From positions 41,277,419-41,341,418 of the forward strand of contig NC_092042.1 of the NCBI RefSeq assembly GCF_003086295.3: a DNA stretch of 64,000 nt, given 5' to 3'. Of the stretch, positions 54,022-64,000 are shown in pieces. Position numbers and translations under genes: made by a program. Under the pieces are notes generated by a model. The model was not told the origin of the DNA. It made no database searches and saw nothing but the letters and a program-made list of their open reading frames with translations. Numbering within the stretch: the stretch's first letter is position 1; each line of letters begins with the position of its first letter. Origin of the DNA: Arachis hypogaea. Lineage: Eukaryota; Streptophyta; Magnoliopsida; Fabales; Fabaceae.

Positions 54022-57000
54022 TGTAACGACCCAATTTTCAATATGTCTAGATCATACCGGAAACTGAGCGCTACCAATTTGTCCTCCTAATTATTATCTA
54101 TTATTTATCATACGAGCCTGATTCGTTGTTAAAAGCGTAGTTAAATTGCGAGGTATATTTTTTTGTTTGAAAATATTTGGGTTAATAGACGGAATCACTC
54201 ATAATCAATTCACAAGTAATAACAGATAAAAAAGTTATAAACAACCACACATAAATACATCACAAGCAGTTAACAACATTCAGTGATCCAGCCTTTGTTT
54301 AAGAATATACTTTTAGTTAGAACACCCCTAGATATAGCTAGATAATAACTATATACATATACATACATACAACATCCCAGGTCCTGACCTGTTCAAGAGG
54401 TCCCTAAGCTGGCACCTAGGCTAGCCTAGACTCTATACTCACCTAGTCCCTCTACACTACTAAAACGAGGGAAAGTACCTTCTAAGTCTTCACAACTCAA
54501 GTCAGGTGGAACGTCATCAAAAGATAGAACATCATCGGCTACTCCTCTGCACAATCATACTTTGCCATAGAACGTCTCTTTGGTACCACATCAAGTAGCC
54601 ACACAACAGGAGTCTTGTACACGGGTTTTAGGTTAAAGTGCGCATACGAACGGGGTGCAGACTTTGGCAGGTCTCACAGTATATACGTATAATCAGAGAA
54701 CGATATTCACCCTAGACTCAGAAGACTACCTAGAGCAGGATCCTCTTCACAGAACCATCATCAACGAACTACGGTAAGGTACTCTTACTTCCATCTGAAG
54801 GGGAAGGGAGAGAGAAGGGGTAAGAACTGGGGAGTTCTTAGTAGGGTCGGGGTTATTAGTTACGTTCATTAATTCTGTGTTGTTTAGCAGATAAATAGTA
54901 GAATATCGAGAAGCAGTGGATAGAAGAAGCAGATAACTTAGAGAAAATAGAGAAAATAGAAAGCAGAACACAAACAAGAGAATACAAGAAAATAAAACAC
55001 AGACACAGTGAATAGAATACAAACAAAGAAAACATGCGTTCAAACAATCAACCATAACAGAGTAAATGTGCAACCAAGTATGATGCATGTCTAGCCCTAG
55101 TGCAGGTAATGAGCTCATCTTTCGGTTACATACCCGCTCCCGATGTTACCCAGCAACCTCTGTCTGGATAAGGCTTTCCTGTTGGCAATATCCACTGCAA
55201 GCAACCTTTGTCTTGCAGGGTATCCACTGCAAGCAACCTTTGTCTTGCAGGGCGAAACTTATTAGCCGATATACGCCCAACAGACTCACTGTAAGCAACC
55301 TCTGTCTTACAGGAGCAACAACATACTCACTGTAAGCAACCTCTGTCTTACAGGAGCAACAACACACTCACTGTAAGCAACCTCTGTCTTACAGGAGCAC
55401 ATTCATCTTGATACCTCTGTAAGCAACCTCTGTCTTACAGCAAAGCATTATAGCAAGGTATCCCAGGAAAGCGTTCTCAGTGGTCGTACCACCATCTATC
55501 TGACTGCCACAATGCAGCAAATGAACACATAGATATCTCTGGGGTTGCCTTAACGCAACAAATGACCTTTCAATAGGCCCTTTACTTGTTCTCTATTCTC
55601 TTTATCATATTACTCTTTTAACCTTATATCTCTTTACTCTATTCTGGTTTCTCTTTTCTCTGTATCTCTTTACTTTTCTTTAATTACTCTTTCCTCTGTA
55701 TCTGTATTACTCTTTTTCTCTTTATCTCTTTAATTTACTCTGATTACTCTGTTCTCTATGTTTCTCTACTCTGCTCTGATTTCTCTGCTTAACGTATGTA
55801 TTTAAAGCTTATGTAAATTTCGGTATGAATAGTTAGCCTGTCCCAAGTATAGGTTCATTAAGTCTATACTGAAATAGTTTAACTTTTCATATAATACCTA
55901 ACCTTAGTCACAACTCGAGGACTAACTATGTTGCCCTAGTTCGTTCGCTAGTCTCTGTCTATTCTTCTGTTATTAAAACTTTACAGACTTTTTCTTCGAT
56001 TCTTATCTTTTCTTCAACTTTTTATCTTTTATTTATCTTTGCCTCACTAATATGTTCTTATCACTCCCTAAGTGTTTTATGAAGGTAATTATGAGATTCT
56101 GCACTTAAAGTTGTCTTTCTAAAGCTTTTACAGAAAACTGCCTTTTTCGCATTATTTTATTATTTTTATTAAAATATTATTTTTAATTAAATATTATTAT
56201 TTAATATTTTATTATTATTTATTATTTTATTATTAAATTTTTGAAAATTACCTTGTCTTTACCTTTTAACCTTTAAAATTAACTTTTTACCCCGGTAACT
56301 TTTAATATTTCTACTTTAACCACCCTAACTTTCAGAAATTACCAAATAACCCCTCAAACACCAAAATAATTACTTCCTTGCCCTTTCTAAGATCTAAAAG
56401 GTGTTCTTCATTGTTCTTCACCACACTCAAAGTGTTCTTCGTGTTCTTCGTAAATTCTTCAGATTCTTTCTCTGTTTTTACCCGTTTTTCAGTCTTTTCA
56501 GCAACCGATTTTTACCAAAATTCAAAATAAATTCCCAGCCACTAAAACCCCATCTTTTCTACATGATTTTAACACAAATTGAACCCCAATTTAATGCCTA
56601 GGGTTTCGTTTTCCAGCAGCCCTCAAGAACAACATTCATAGCTTAAATATCATCAAATTTCATCAAATTTTCAACAAACTTTCAACAAGAATCACTCATA
56701 TAAACAATCAATTTCAAGCACAGCCAAACCATATCATAATTAAACAACTCAAACACAATCAATCAAGATTAAATTCATCAAACCCTACCTGGTTTTGCTA
56801 CTCCTAATTCAGTTAGGCTTTCAGGTGGTCCTTTAGCACTTTTTCCTCCTAAATCACATCAAGAACAACTTTAAATCCAAAAACCCTCAACTAACCAAAT
56901 CTCACTCAGCATGTTAGGAAGTGATTTCTAACCTTAGACTTTCTGGAAAGTCACGTTTCTTGGCCCTCAAGTCAAGTTAAGCATGATTCCTAAGAAAAAA

Positions 57001-57908
57001 CATCAAGAAAACACATGTTTTGCATGGTTTTCCTTGAAAACTGAATTGAAGAGGGAGGGAGACAACCATCTCACCTTATTTCCAGCCATGATATGTTATA
57101 TGGTTATGTAGAGGAAGAAGAGAGGATCATTTTGGTGAAATCGGAGTTTTGATTTGAGTTTTAGTTCAAAAGAAATCAAGCTTTGAAGATTTATGAACCA
57201 AGAACTTTCTCTCCTTTTTCTCTTGGTGATTTTCGGCCACAATGAGCAAATGAGGCAGCCTTGGGGGTTTTGGGGGTGTAGGGTGAGTTGTGATTGGTTG
57301 GCTTGGAGGTGGATTAAAATAATATTAAAATATCTCTAGTGTACAACTACTAAAACTAGGTGTATCGGAATACTCGTAAAAACAACTCTAAAAATTATTT
57401 TCTGAGCTACTAGCATAAATGACACTAGTAACATATTTATTATAAGAATAAAACATGAATAATGAGGCCTTAGCATTGCTAAAGTCATTAGAGAGTGCTG
57501 TTGCTAAGTTGCACCAGTAAACCATAAACCCGGTTAAACCGATTTTCTGTTTTTAACAAAAACAGACTAGGTAACCTTATAATATCATTCAAGCATTTTC
57601 TAGTAATAGTATAATGATAATATTATACTATTATCTCTCTCCTCTCATGAATCGAGTCCGGTTCATCAAACAGAGACTATTTACGAAAGTCAGAATCAAA
57701 GCTGCCAACCGATATGGTTCAAAAACTAGGTTCTTCGCGATTGCATTATCGAGATTGCCTTAGAGGAGGTTCTAGCTTAAGGATGACATAATGATAATGA
57801 GGATTGAGATGCTTGATGATATAACAGAGGTGTTCCCTTTACTGATCTTCCGGAGAAATTCGTACTTTCAGAAATGATCTCGCGTACTCGAAAATCAGGG
57901 TTGTTACA
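54022..57908 (-). repeat. Solo LTR K (3.9 kb), with TSD
   Basis: Ends TGTAACGACCC and GGGTTGTTACA, with a 5-bp duplication GTGTA at 54017-54021 and 57909-57913. The minus strand reads like a transcribed leader (GTGGCCGAAAATCACCAAGAG near 57235), so I place it on minus. No coding frame of note. A hairpin repeat is at 55180-55441 and an AT-only tract (TTATTATTTAATATTTTATT type) at 56150-56235. The long chromovirus-like LTR type is a guess from its termini. Confidence 0.85.
55180..55441. repeat. Hairpin repeat in LTR K
   Basis: Six units of a 24-base hairpin. Two have stem CTGCAAG/CTTGCAG and four have CTGTAAG/CTTACAG, all with the loop CAACCTYTGT. Units are 30-60 bp apart. Confidence 0.9.
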
Positions 57909-58874
57909 GTGTAGAGTAGATTGCTCTCTTAGGATTTCATTTACATTTCCACTGTAGCATTTTATAGCAAGTTTTGATCTTTGATTTTGCTTCTTTAGTT
58001 GTAAGTACTCTAAATCTCTTTTTAATTAAAGCACTTTTATTTCCTTTGGTTCAAGTTACTTTGTTCATATTTGTAACTTTGTGTTTCTTGAAGTTTTGAT
58101 CAATGAATTTTAGGTTTCATGCTTCCTTTATGTTTGATTGCTTGTTTATATTTGATTTTGTTGATAGTTGGTTATAGTTTTCTAATTTTTCTTGCAATTT
58201 TCCATGTTTTACTTTTATGCACACAAGGTGTTTGTGAAAATTCCAACTTTAGATTTTGAGTAGATTTTCACACTTTGGTTTGAGAATTGAGTTCCTACGA
58301 TACTAGAGTCATAATGTCCGACATTTAGTGGTAATTTTTGGGGAGTTAGTTGACTCTTGTTTCCATTAAAGCTAGCCTTTTATCAACTAGTTTGGTAAGT
58401 TGGTTAGGACCTATGGATTAAGGCCAATTATGCTTGCTTGACTTACTCCTCGATGTTTGGGGTTAACTAAGTGAGACTGACTCATGATGATTACCATAGT
58501 TGTGGTTATGGCAATGATAGGATTTCTTGGATCATTATTCTTAAGTCAAGGCTCTTTCATGCATTTATACCATTTTCATTAGTTTTGATTCTACTTCCTT
58601 TTTGGTTGCATTAATTTCCAATTTTGAGCGTTCCTTAGTTCTTTTAATCTTTTGTTCCTTGATTTTCAAAAACCCCTTTTTCCTCACAACCGAAAGCATA
58701 TAACAAGTCAATTGCATTCCTAGGTAGGACGACCCGAGGTTTAAATACTCTCGGTTAATTAGAATTTGTAAATATTTGATTAAGAGAATTCATTGTTGGC
58801 TTGGACTATGCTACCAACGAATTGATTCTTGTTTTGATTGATTCCAAACAATACAATAGTTCTTCTCAATATCA
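57909..58874 (+). repeat. 3' LTR of element J, right part
   Basis: Starts with the GTGTA duplication. U5 stretch CCCGAGGTTTAAATACTCTCGG at about 58736-58757. Ends TTCTCAATATCA at 58874. Confidence 0.85.
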
Positions 58875-59435
58875 ACAATACAGTGTAAGCAACTAGAAGG
58901 AAAAGTAGTACCGATAATAAAGGTTGTTTTAATAGGATAGAGCTAATTAAAACAAGAATTTTGACACTAATTTCAAAGAATTCGGCCTAAGATTGGGCCA
59001 AACGGGCCAAACCGGGCCTGAACCGGGCCCGTGGACCCAACCAATTCACTCGTTTAAGTGAGCTTCAGCTCACTTCTCCCTCTTATGCATGCAAAAGGAC
59101 GAAGAATGTACAGCCAATGGGGAAGAAGATAACAAATTCACAAAACCTTTGGTTCCAATTCAATCCTCCATAACTTTTCGCTCCGAGCTCCGATCGCTGC
59201 ATCGTTTGCGGCCACGTGTCTGCCGTGTCGAGCTCTACAAAGCCCAGTACACTATCTCCATTTTCTATTTCAAAATTCTTGGGCTTTGGTATTGAGATTT
59301 TGTGTAATTTCGGTGTTCAGGATCAAATTAACTTGGTGGACTTGTCGAGTCTTATGCCAATTTTCCATTGGTAAGGTGAGAATCCTAGAACTCTAGTTAA
59401 TTCTCTAATTTTATGTATTTGGTATTAAAATTTGG

Positions 59436-59477
<42 letters not shown>

Positions 59478-60280
59478 TAATGTGAAATTAGGTGTAAATA
59501 TATTAATTAGAGCTTGATTTGTGGATACTTAAGACAGATTAGGGACCAGTGAGGTATCCAGTAGCTTTTCCGCTGTATCCTTTGAACTTGCACGACATAT
59601 CCACACTCCAACACGCCTGCAATATGCCTCTGAGATAAACCACATTTTAAGGTCTGAGTCAATCTAATTGAAAAGAAGATTTAACGTATCGAGTAACTGC
59701 GGTTGAGGCTGACAATATAGTGTAAGCAACTAGACGGAAAAGTAGTACCGATAATAAAGGTTGCTTGGAATCAGGTTGAGATCGAAGGACACACTTAGAA
59801 ACTCGAATTGGATATGCAGAAGGACTACCCACAACTCTTTTCAGGTAACAAAATATGAATTTTGAGGACAAAGTTCTTAATTAGGTGTGTAGGATGTAAA
59901 CCCCATAAAATTAGTGAATAATTAATCAATAAATTAACTTTTAATAAAAGAAATTAGAATGCAAATTTTATAGTTTAATAGAATAGAGCTAATTAAAACA
60001 AGAATTTTGACACTAATATCAAAGAATTCAGCCCAAGATTGAGCCAAACGGGTCGAACCGGTCGAACCGAGCCTAAACTGCGCCCACAGGCCCAACCAAT
60101 TCACTCATTTAAGTGAGCTTCAGCTCACTTTTTTCTCTTCTAAATGCAAAAGGATGCAGAATGCACAGCCAAGGGGGAAGAAGATAACAAATTCACAAAA
60201 CCATTGATTCCAATTCAATCCCTATAACTTTTTGCTTCGAGCTCCGATCACCGCACCGTTTGCAGCCACGCGTATGTGGC
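58875..60280 (+). repeat. LTR fragments with a 300-bp direct repeat
   Basis: 58923-59220 and 59978-60276 are about 300-bp direct repeats (AGAGCTAATTAAAACAAG, then GGCCCAACCAATTCACTC and AAGTGAGCTTCAGCTCACTT). A shorter second match (TAGTGTAAGCAACTAGA and CAGTGTAAGCAACTAGA) shows that the left copy lost about 220 bp. GGGCCAAAC words cluster near 58995-59035. A (TG)n microsatellite is at about 59439-59476. I cannot name the family. No gene is supported; 59089-59295 is a leader-like chance frame. Confidence 0.7.
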
Positions 60281-61995
60281 TGATGAGCGGATAATTTATA
60301 CGCTTTTTGGCATTGTTTTTAGGTAGTTTTTAGTAATTCAAGCTACTTTTAGGGATGATTTCACTAGTTTTTATGTTAAATTCACATTTCTGGACTTTAC
60401 TATGAGTTTGTGTGTTTTTCTGTAATTTCAGGTAATTTCTGGCTGAAATTGAGGGACTTGAGCAAAACTCTGAAAAAGGCTGACAAAAGGACTACTGATG
60501 CTGTTGGAATCTGACCTCCCTGCACTCGAAATGGATTTTCTGGAGCTACAGAACTCCAATTGGCACGCTCTCAACGGCGTTTGAAAGTAGATATCCAGAG
60601 CTTTCCAGCAATATATAATAAATCATACTTTATTCGGAAATTGATGACGTAACTTGGCATTGAACGCCAAGTACATGCTGCTGTCTGGAGTTAAACGCCA
60701 GAAACACGTCATGATCCGGAGTTGGACGCCCAAAACACGTTATAACTTGGAGTTCAACTCCAAGAAAAGCCTCAGATCGTGGATAGATCAAGCTCAGCAC
60801 AAGCATACACCAAGTGGGCCCCGGAAGTGGATTTATGCATCAATTACTTACTCATGTAAACCCTAGTAGCTAGTCTAGTATAAATAGGATAAGTTACTAT
60901 TGTATTAGGCGTCTTTTGACCACGTTTCATCTTTGGTCTCAGTTTTGTTTTATTCTTCATCTTAGGAGGCCATTGAGCACGTTTTAGGGGGCTGGCCATT
61001 CGGCCATGCCTGAACCTTTCACTTATGTATTTTCAACAGTGGAGTTTCTGCACACCATAGATTAAGGGTGTGGAGCTCTGCTGTACCTCAAGTTTCAATA
61101 CAATTATTATTACTTTCTATTCAATTCTCTTCTATTCTTATTCCAAGATATACGTTGCACTTCAACTTGATGAATGTGATGATCCGTGACACTCATCATC
61201 ATTCTCACCTATGAACGCGCGTGACTGACAACCACTTCCGTTCTACTCTAGGCCGGGCGCATATCTCTTAGATTCCCCAACAGAATCTTCGTGGTATAAG
61301 CTAGATAGATGGCGGCATTCATGAGGATCCGGAAAGTCTAAACCTTGTCTATGGTATTCCGAGTAGGATTCTGGGATTGAATGACTGTGACGAGCTTCAA
61401 ACTCCTGAAGGCTGGGCGTGATGACAAGCGCAAAAGAATCAAGGGATTCTATTCCAACCTGATTGAGAACCAACAGATGATTAGCCGTGCTGTGACAGAG
61501 CATAGGAACGTTTTCACTGAGAGGATGGGATGTAGCCATTGAGAACGGTGATGCCCTACATACAGCTTGCCATGGAAAGGAGTAGGAAGGATTGGATGAA
61601 TGTAATAAGAAAATAGAGATACAAGAGGAGCACAGCATCTTCACACGCTTATCTGAAATTCCCACTATTGCTTTACATAAGTATTTCTATCCCTTTTTAA
61701 TTTCTATCTATTAATTAATTTTTGAATTCACCATAAACCAATTTAATCTGTCTAACTGAGATTTACAAGGTGACCATAGCTTGCTTCATACCAACAATCT
61801 CTGTGGGATCGATCCTTACTCACGTAAGGTATTACTTGGATGACCCAGTACACTTGCTGGTAAAGTTGAACGAAGTTATGATAACACCAGGGATTATTAA
61901 GATCCCAATTTATCACACCATGATCTCTTTGGGGTATTTTTTATTTCACACGAATACAAAGAGACCAACTTTGAGGATCACAATGCCGTCCACCA
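60281..61995 (+). repeat. 5' LTR of element D
   Basis: TGATGAGCGG to GTCCACCA. Palindromes at about 60655-60765, TATAAATA at 60879-60886, U5 segment near 61807. The last 120 bp (61870-61985) differ from B and contain CTCTTTG...CAAAGAG (61924-61970), so this LTR has a variant end. Confidence 0.93.
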
Positions 61996-62001
61996 AGTTT
62001 T

Positions 62002-62019
62002 TGGCGCCATTGCCGGGGA
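62002..62019 (+). other. Primer binding site of element D, one mismatch
   Basis: TGGCGCCATTGCCGGGGA: G to A at the eighth base compared with A, B and C. Confidence 0.88.
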
Positions 62020-63536
62020 TTGTTCGAGTGTGGACAACTGACGGTTCATCTTGTTGCTTAGATTAGGTAATTTTCTTTTCAAAAATCTTTTTCAAAATTT
62101 TCTTTTCTTTTTCATTTTTCCAAAAATATTTTCGAAAAAAAATTAATAAAAATCCAAAAAAATCATAAAATCATAAAAAAATCAAAAATATTTTGTGTTT
62201 CTTGTTTGAGTCTTGAGTCAATTTTTAAGTTTGGTGTCAATTGCATGCCTTAAAAATTTTTCTTGCATTTTTCAAAAATTCCATGCATTCATAGTGTTCT
62301 TCATGATCTTCAAGATATTCTTGACAAGTCTTCTTGTTTGATCTTGATGTTTTCTTGTTTTGTGTTGTTTGTTGTTTTTCATATGCATTTTTCGTTTGTT
62401 AGAATCCATGCATTACAAATTTCTAAGTTTGGTGTCTTGCATATTTTCTTTGCATAAAAAATTTTTCAAAATTATGTTTTTGATGTTCATCATGATCTTC
62501 AAAGTGTTCTTGATGTTCATCTTGACATTCATAGTGTTCTTGCATGCGTTATGTGTTTGATCCAAAATTTTCATATTTTGGGTCATTTTTATGTTTTTCT
62601 CTCTCATCTTTAAAAATTCAAAAATCAAAAAAATATCTTTTCCTTATTTTTCTCCAAATTTTCGAAAATTTGAGTTGACTTAGTCAAAAATTTTCAAAAT
62701 TAGTTGTTTCTTACAAGTCAAGTCAAATTTTCAATTTTAAAAATCTTATCTTTTCAAAATCTTTTCCAAAAAAATCATATCTTTTTCATTTTTTTTATTT
62801 TTCAAAAATTCCAAAAATCTTTTTCAAAATATTTTCAAAATCTTTTTCTTATCTTTACATCTAATTTTCAAAAATTAGCTAACAATTAATGTGATTGGTT
62901 CAAAAATTTGAAATTTGTTACTTTCTTGTTAAGAAAGGTTCAATCTTTAAGTTCTAGAATCATATCTTGTAGTTACTTGTTAGTTAAGTAATTAATTTTA
63001 ATTTTAAAATTAAAATCTTTTTCAACAAATATCTTATCTATTTTATCTTTTATCTTATCTTTTTCAAAAATTTTATCTTTTTCAAAATTTGATTTCAAAA
63101 TATCTTAACTAACTTCTTATCTTCTTATCTTTTTCAAATTTGATTTCAATATCTTTTTCAATCAACTAACTAACTTTTTTTTGTTTCTTATCTTTTTCAA
63201 AACCAACTAACTACCTATCCCTCTCTAATTTTCGAAAATATCTCATCTCTTTTTCAAAAATTCTTTTTATTTTAAATTTTAATTTTAATCTTATCTTATT
63301 TCTAATTTTCGAAAATTACTAACCCCTTTTTCAAAATTATTTTCGAAATTTGCCCTCTCTTTTCTTACTCTATTTAATTATTTAATTACTAACACTTCTC
63401 TTCACCTTTCTCCATCTGAATATCTGAACCCACTCTTCTTCATTCTTCTCCCCTTTCTTTTTCTACTAACATACAAGAATCTATATACTGTGACATAGAG
63501 GATTCCTCTTTCTTTTCTTGTTTTCTTCTCTTTCAT
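62020..63536 (+). promoter_or_regulatory. gag leader of element D
   Basis: T-rich TTTTTCAAAAT words throughout. TTTAAGTTTGGTGTC near 62226 and CTAAGTTTGGTGTC near 62423. The ATAGAGGATTCC arm (63495-63506) before gag is kept, but the left arm is mutated (GAATCTATAT). No gene. Confidence 0.72.
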
Positions 63537-64000
63537 ATGAGCAGGAACAGGGAAAAAAGGCACTCTTGTTGAAATTGATCCTGAACCTGAAAGGACTATG
63601 AAGAGAAAATTAAGAGAAGCTAAGTTACAACAATCTAAAGGTAACCTTTTCAGAAATTTTCGAACAAGAGAAGGAGATGGCAGCCGAAAATAATAATAAT
63701 GCAAGGAGAATGCTTGGTGACTTCACAAAGCCAACGTCCAAGTTTGATGGAAGAAGCATCTCCATTCCTGCCATTGGAGCCAATAACTTTGAGCTGAAAC
63801 CTCAGCTAATTGCTTTGATGCAACAAAAATGCAAGTTTTATGGACTTCCATCTGAAGATCCTTATCAGTTTTTAACTGAGTTCTTGCAGATCTGTGAGAC
63901 TGTAAAGACGAATGGAGTTGATCCTGAAGTCTACAGACTGATGTTTTTCCCTTTTGCTGTAAGAGACAGAGCTAGAATATGGTTGGATTCACAACCCAAG
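63537..64000 (+). pseudogene. gag of element D, 5' part, frameshifted
   Basis: The ATG at 63537 is the homologue of the gag starts in A and B. One extra base in the AAAAAAGG run (about 63552-63559) and another in CCTTTTC (about 63646-63652) shift the frame, so the normal start gives a short peptide. From an internal ATG at 63677 (MAAENNNNARRMLGDFTKPT) the gag frame is open to the window end, including LMFFPFAVRDRARIWLDSQP. It might be expressed from that ATG, lacking the first 47 or so residues. Confidence 0.8.

Larger units (their letters stand above)
46426..58874 (+). mobile_element. Element J (gag position ORF1 plus ORF2)
   Basis: A truncated 5' LTR (46426-46837) and primer site, then ORF1, twin hairpin, a large palindrome array, a long non-coding stretch, decayed ORF2, spacer, hairpin/PPT and 3' LTR (about 53447-54021 plus 57909-58874, split by solo LTR K). 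The 5' and 3' LTR ends match over about 400 bp (both end TTCTTCTCAATATCA). Gene order equals family 1, but the sequences are almost unrelated apart from ORF2 and the RNA structures. Confidence 0.85.
60281..64000 (+). mobile_element. Family-1 element D, cut by window end
   Basis: 5' LTR (60281-61995), primer site, leader and the first part of gag. Left flank GTGGC; the other end is outside. It is closer to B than to A in LTR and leader. Confidence 0.92.

Noticed and set aside
54022..57908. DNA transposon with terminal inverted repeats TGTAAC/GTTACA
   Set aside because: Short TG...CA termini and a 5-bp duplication fit a solo LTR; no transposase was found.
59439..59476. (TG)n run as a functional element
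   Set aside because: Plain dinucleotide microsatellite; useful only as a marker.

Overview
The window is plant nuclear DNA made almost wholly of nested LTR retrotransposons. I see no host gene, rRNA gene or tRNA gene. The LTR families (for example one whose LTR begins TGATGAGCGGATAATTTATA), the legume-style Athila and Tat remains and the low GC suggest a legume, most likely peanut (Arachis). That assignment rests on recognition only.

Layout. 1-1139: inverted LTR of family 1, cut by the window edge. 1140-3877: broken Athila-lineage gag-pol. 3878-6686: Tat-lineage element E with a 36-bp gag minisatellite, inserted in the Athila remnant. 6687-18639: family-1 element A (two LTRs, tRNA-Asp primer site, intact 779-aa gag-protease, frameshifted ORF2), carrying an inverted solo LTR (14347-15976, TSD GACCC). 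18640-21033 and 31585-32169: older family-1 element F, whose 3' LTR is split by element B (21034-31584, TSD GCATT), the youngest-looking copy. 32170-46425: inverted LTR G, broken by family-1 element H (33741-44560, TSD GTCAT) and by solo LTR I (44688-46114). H itself holds element C (34316-42540, TSD AAAAG). 46426-58874: element J with ORF1, a decayed ORF2 and a 3' LTR split by solo LTR K (54022-57908, TSD GTGTA). 58875-60280: fragments of another LTR with a 300-bp direct repeat. 60281-64000: family-1 element D, running off the window.

How the parts work together. Family-1 elements carry gag and protease but no reverse transcriptase or integrase, so they must be mobilised in trans. In place of pol they carry a second gene (ORF2) related to the putative plant transposon protein family. 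ORF2 has its own promoter-like block: a palindrome array, a TATA box, a pyrimidine-rich leader and a hairpin followed by a PPT-like word. Element J has the same gene order with different sequences.

The most interesting signals are non-coding. (1) A twin hairpin lies after ORF1 in three families, with compensatory stem changes. (2) A hairpin plus TTTAAGTTTGGTGT-like word lies before 3' LTRs and again before ORF2. (3) A U5 hairpin near the primer site covaries between families. (4) Arrays of family-specific, CpG-containing palindromes lie just upstream of TATA boxes in several unrelated LTRs. All structural claims come from reading by eye and have not been computed.
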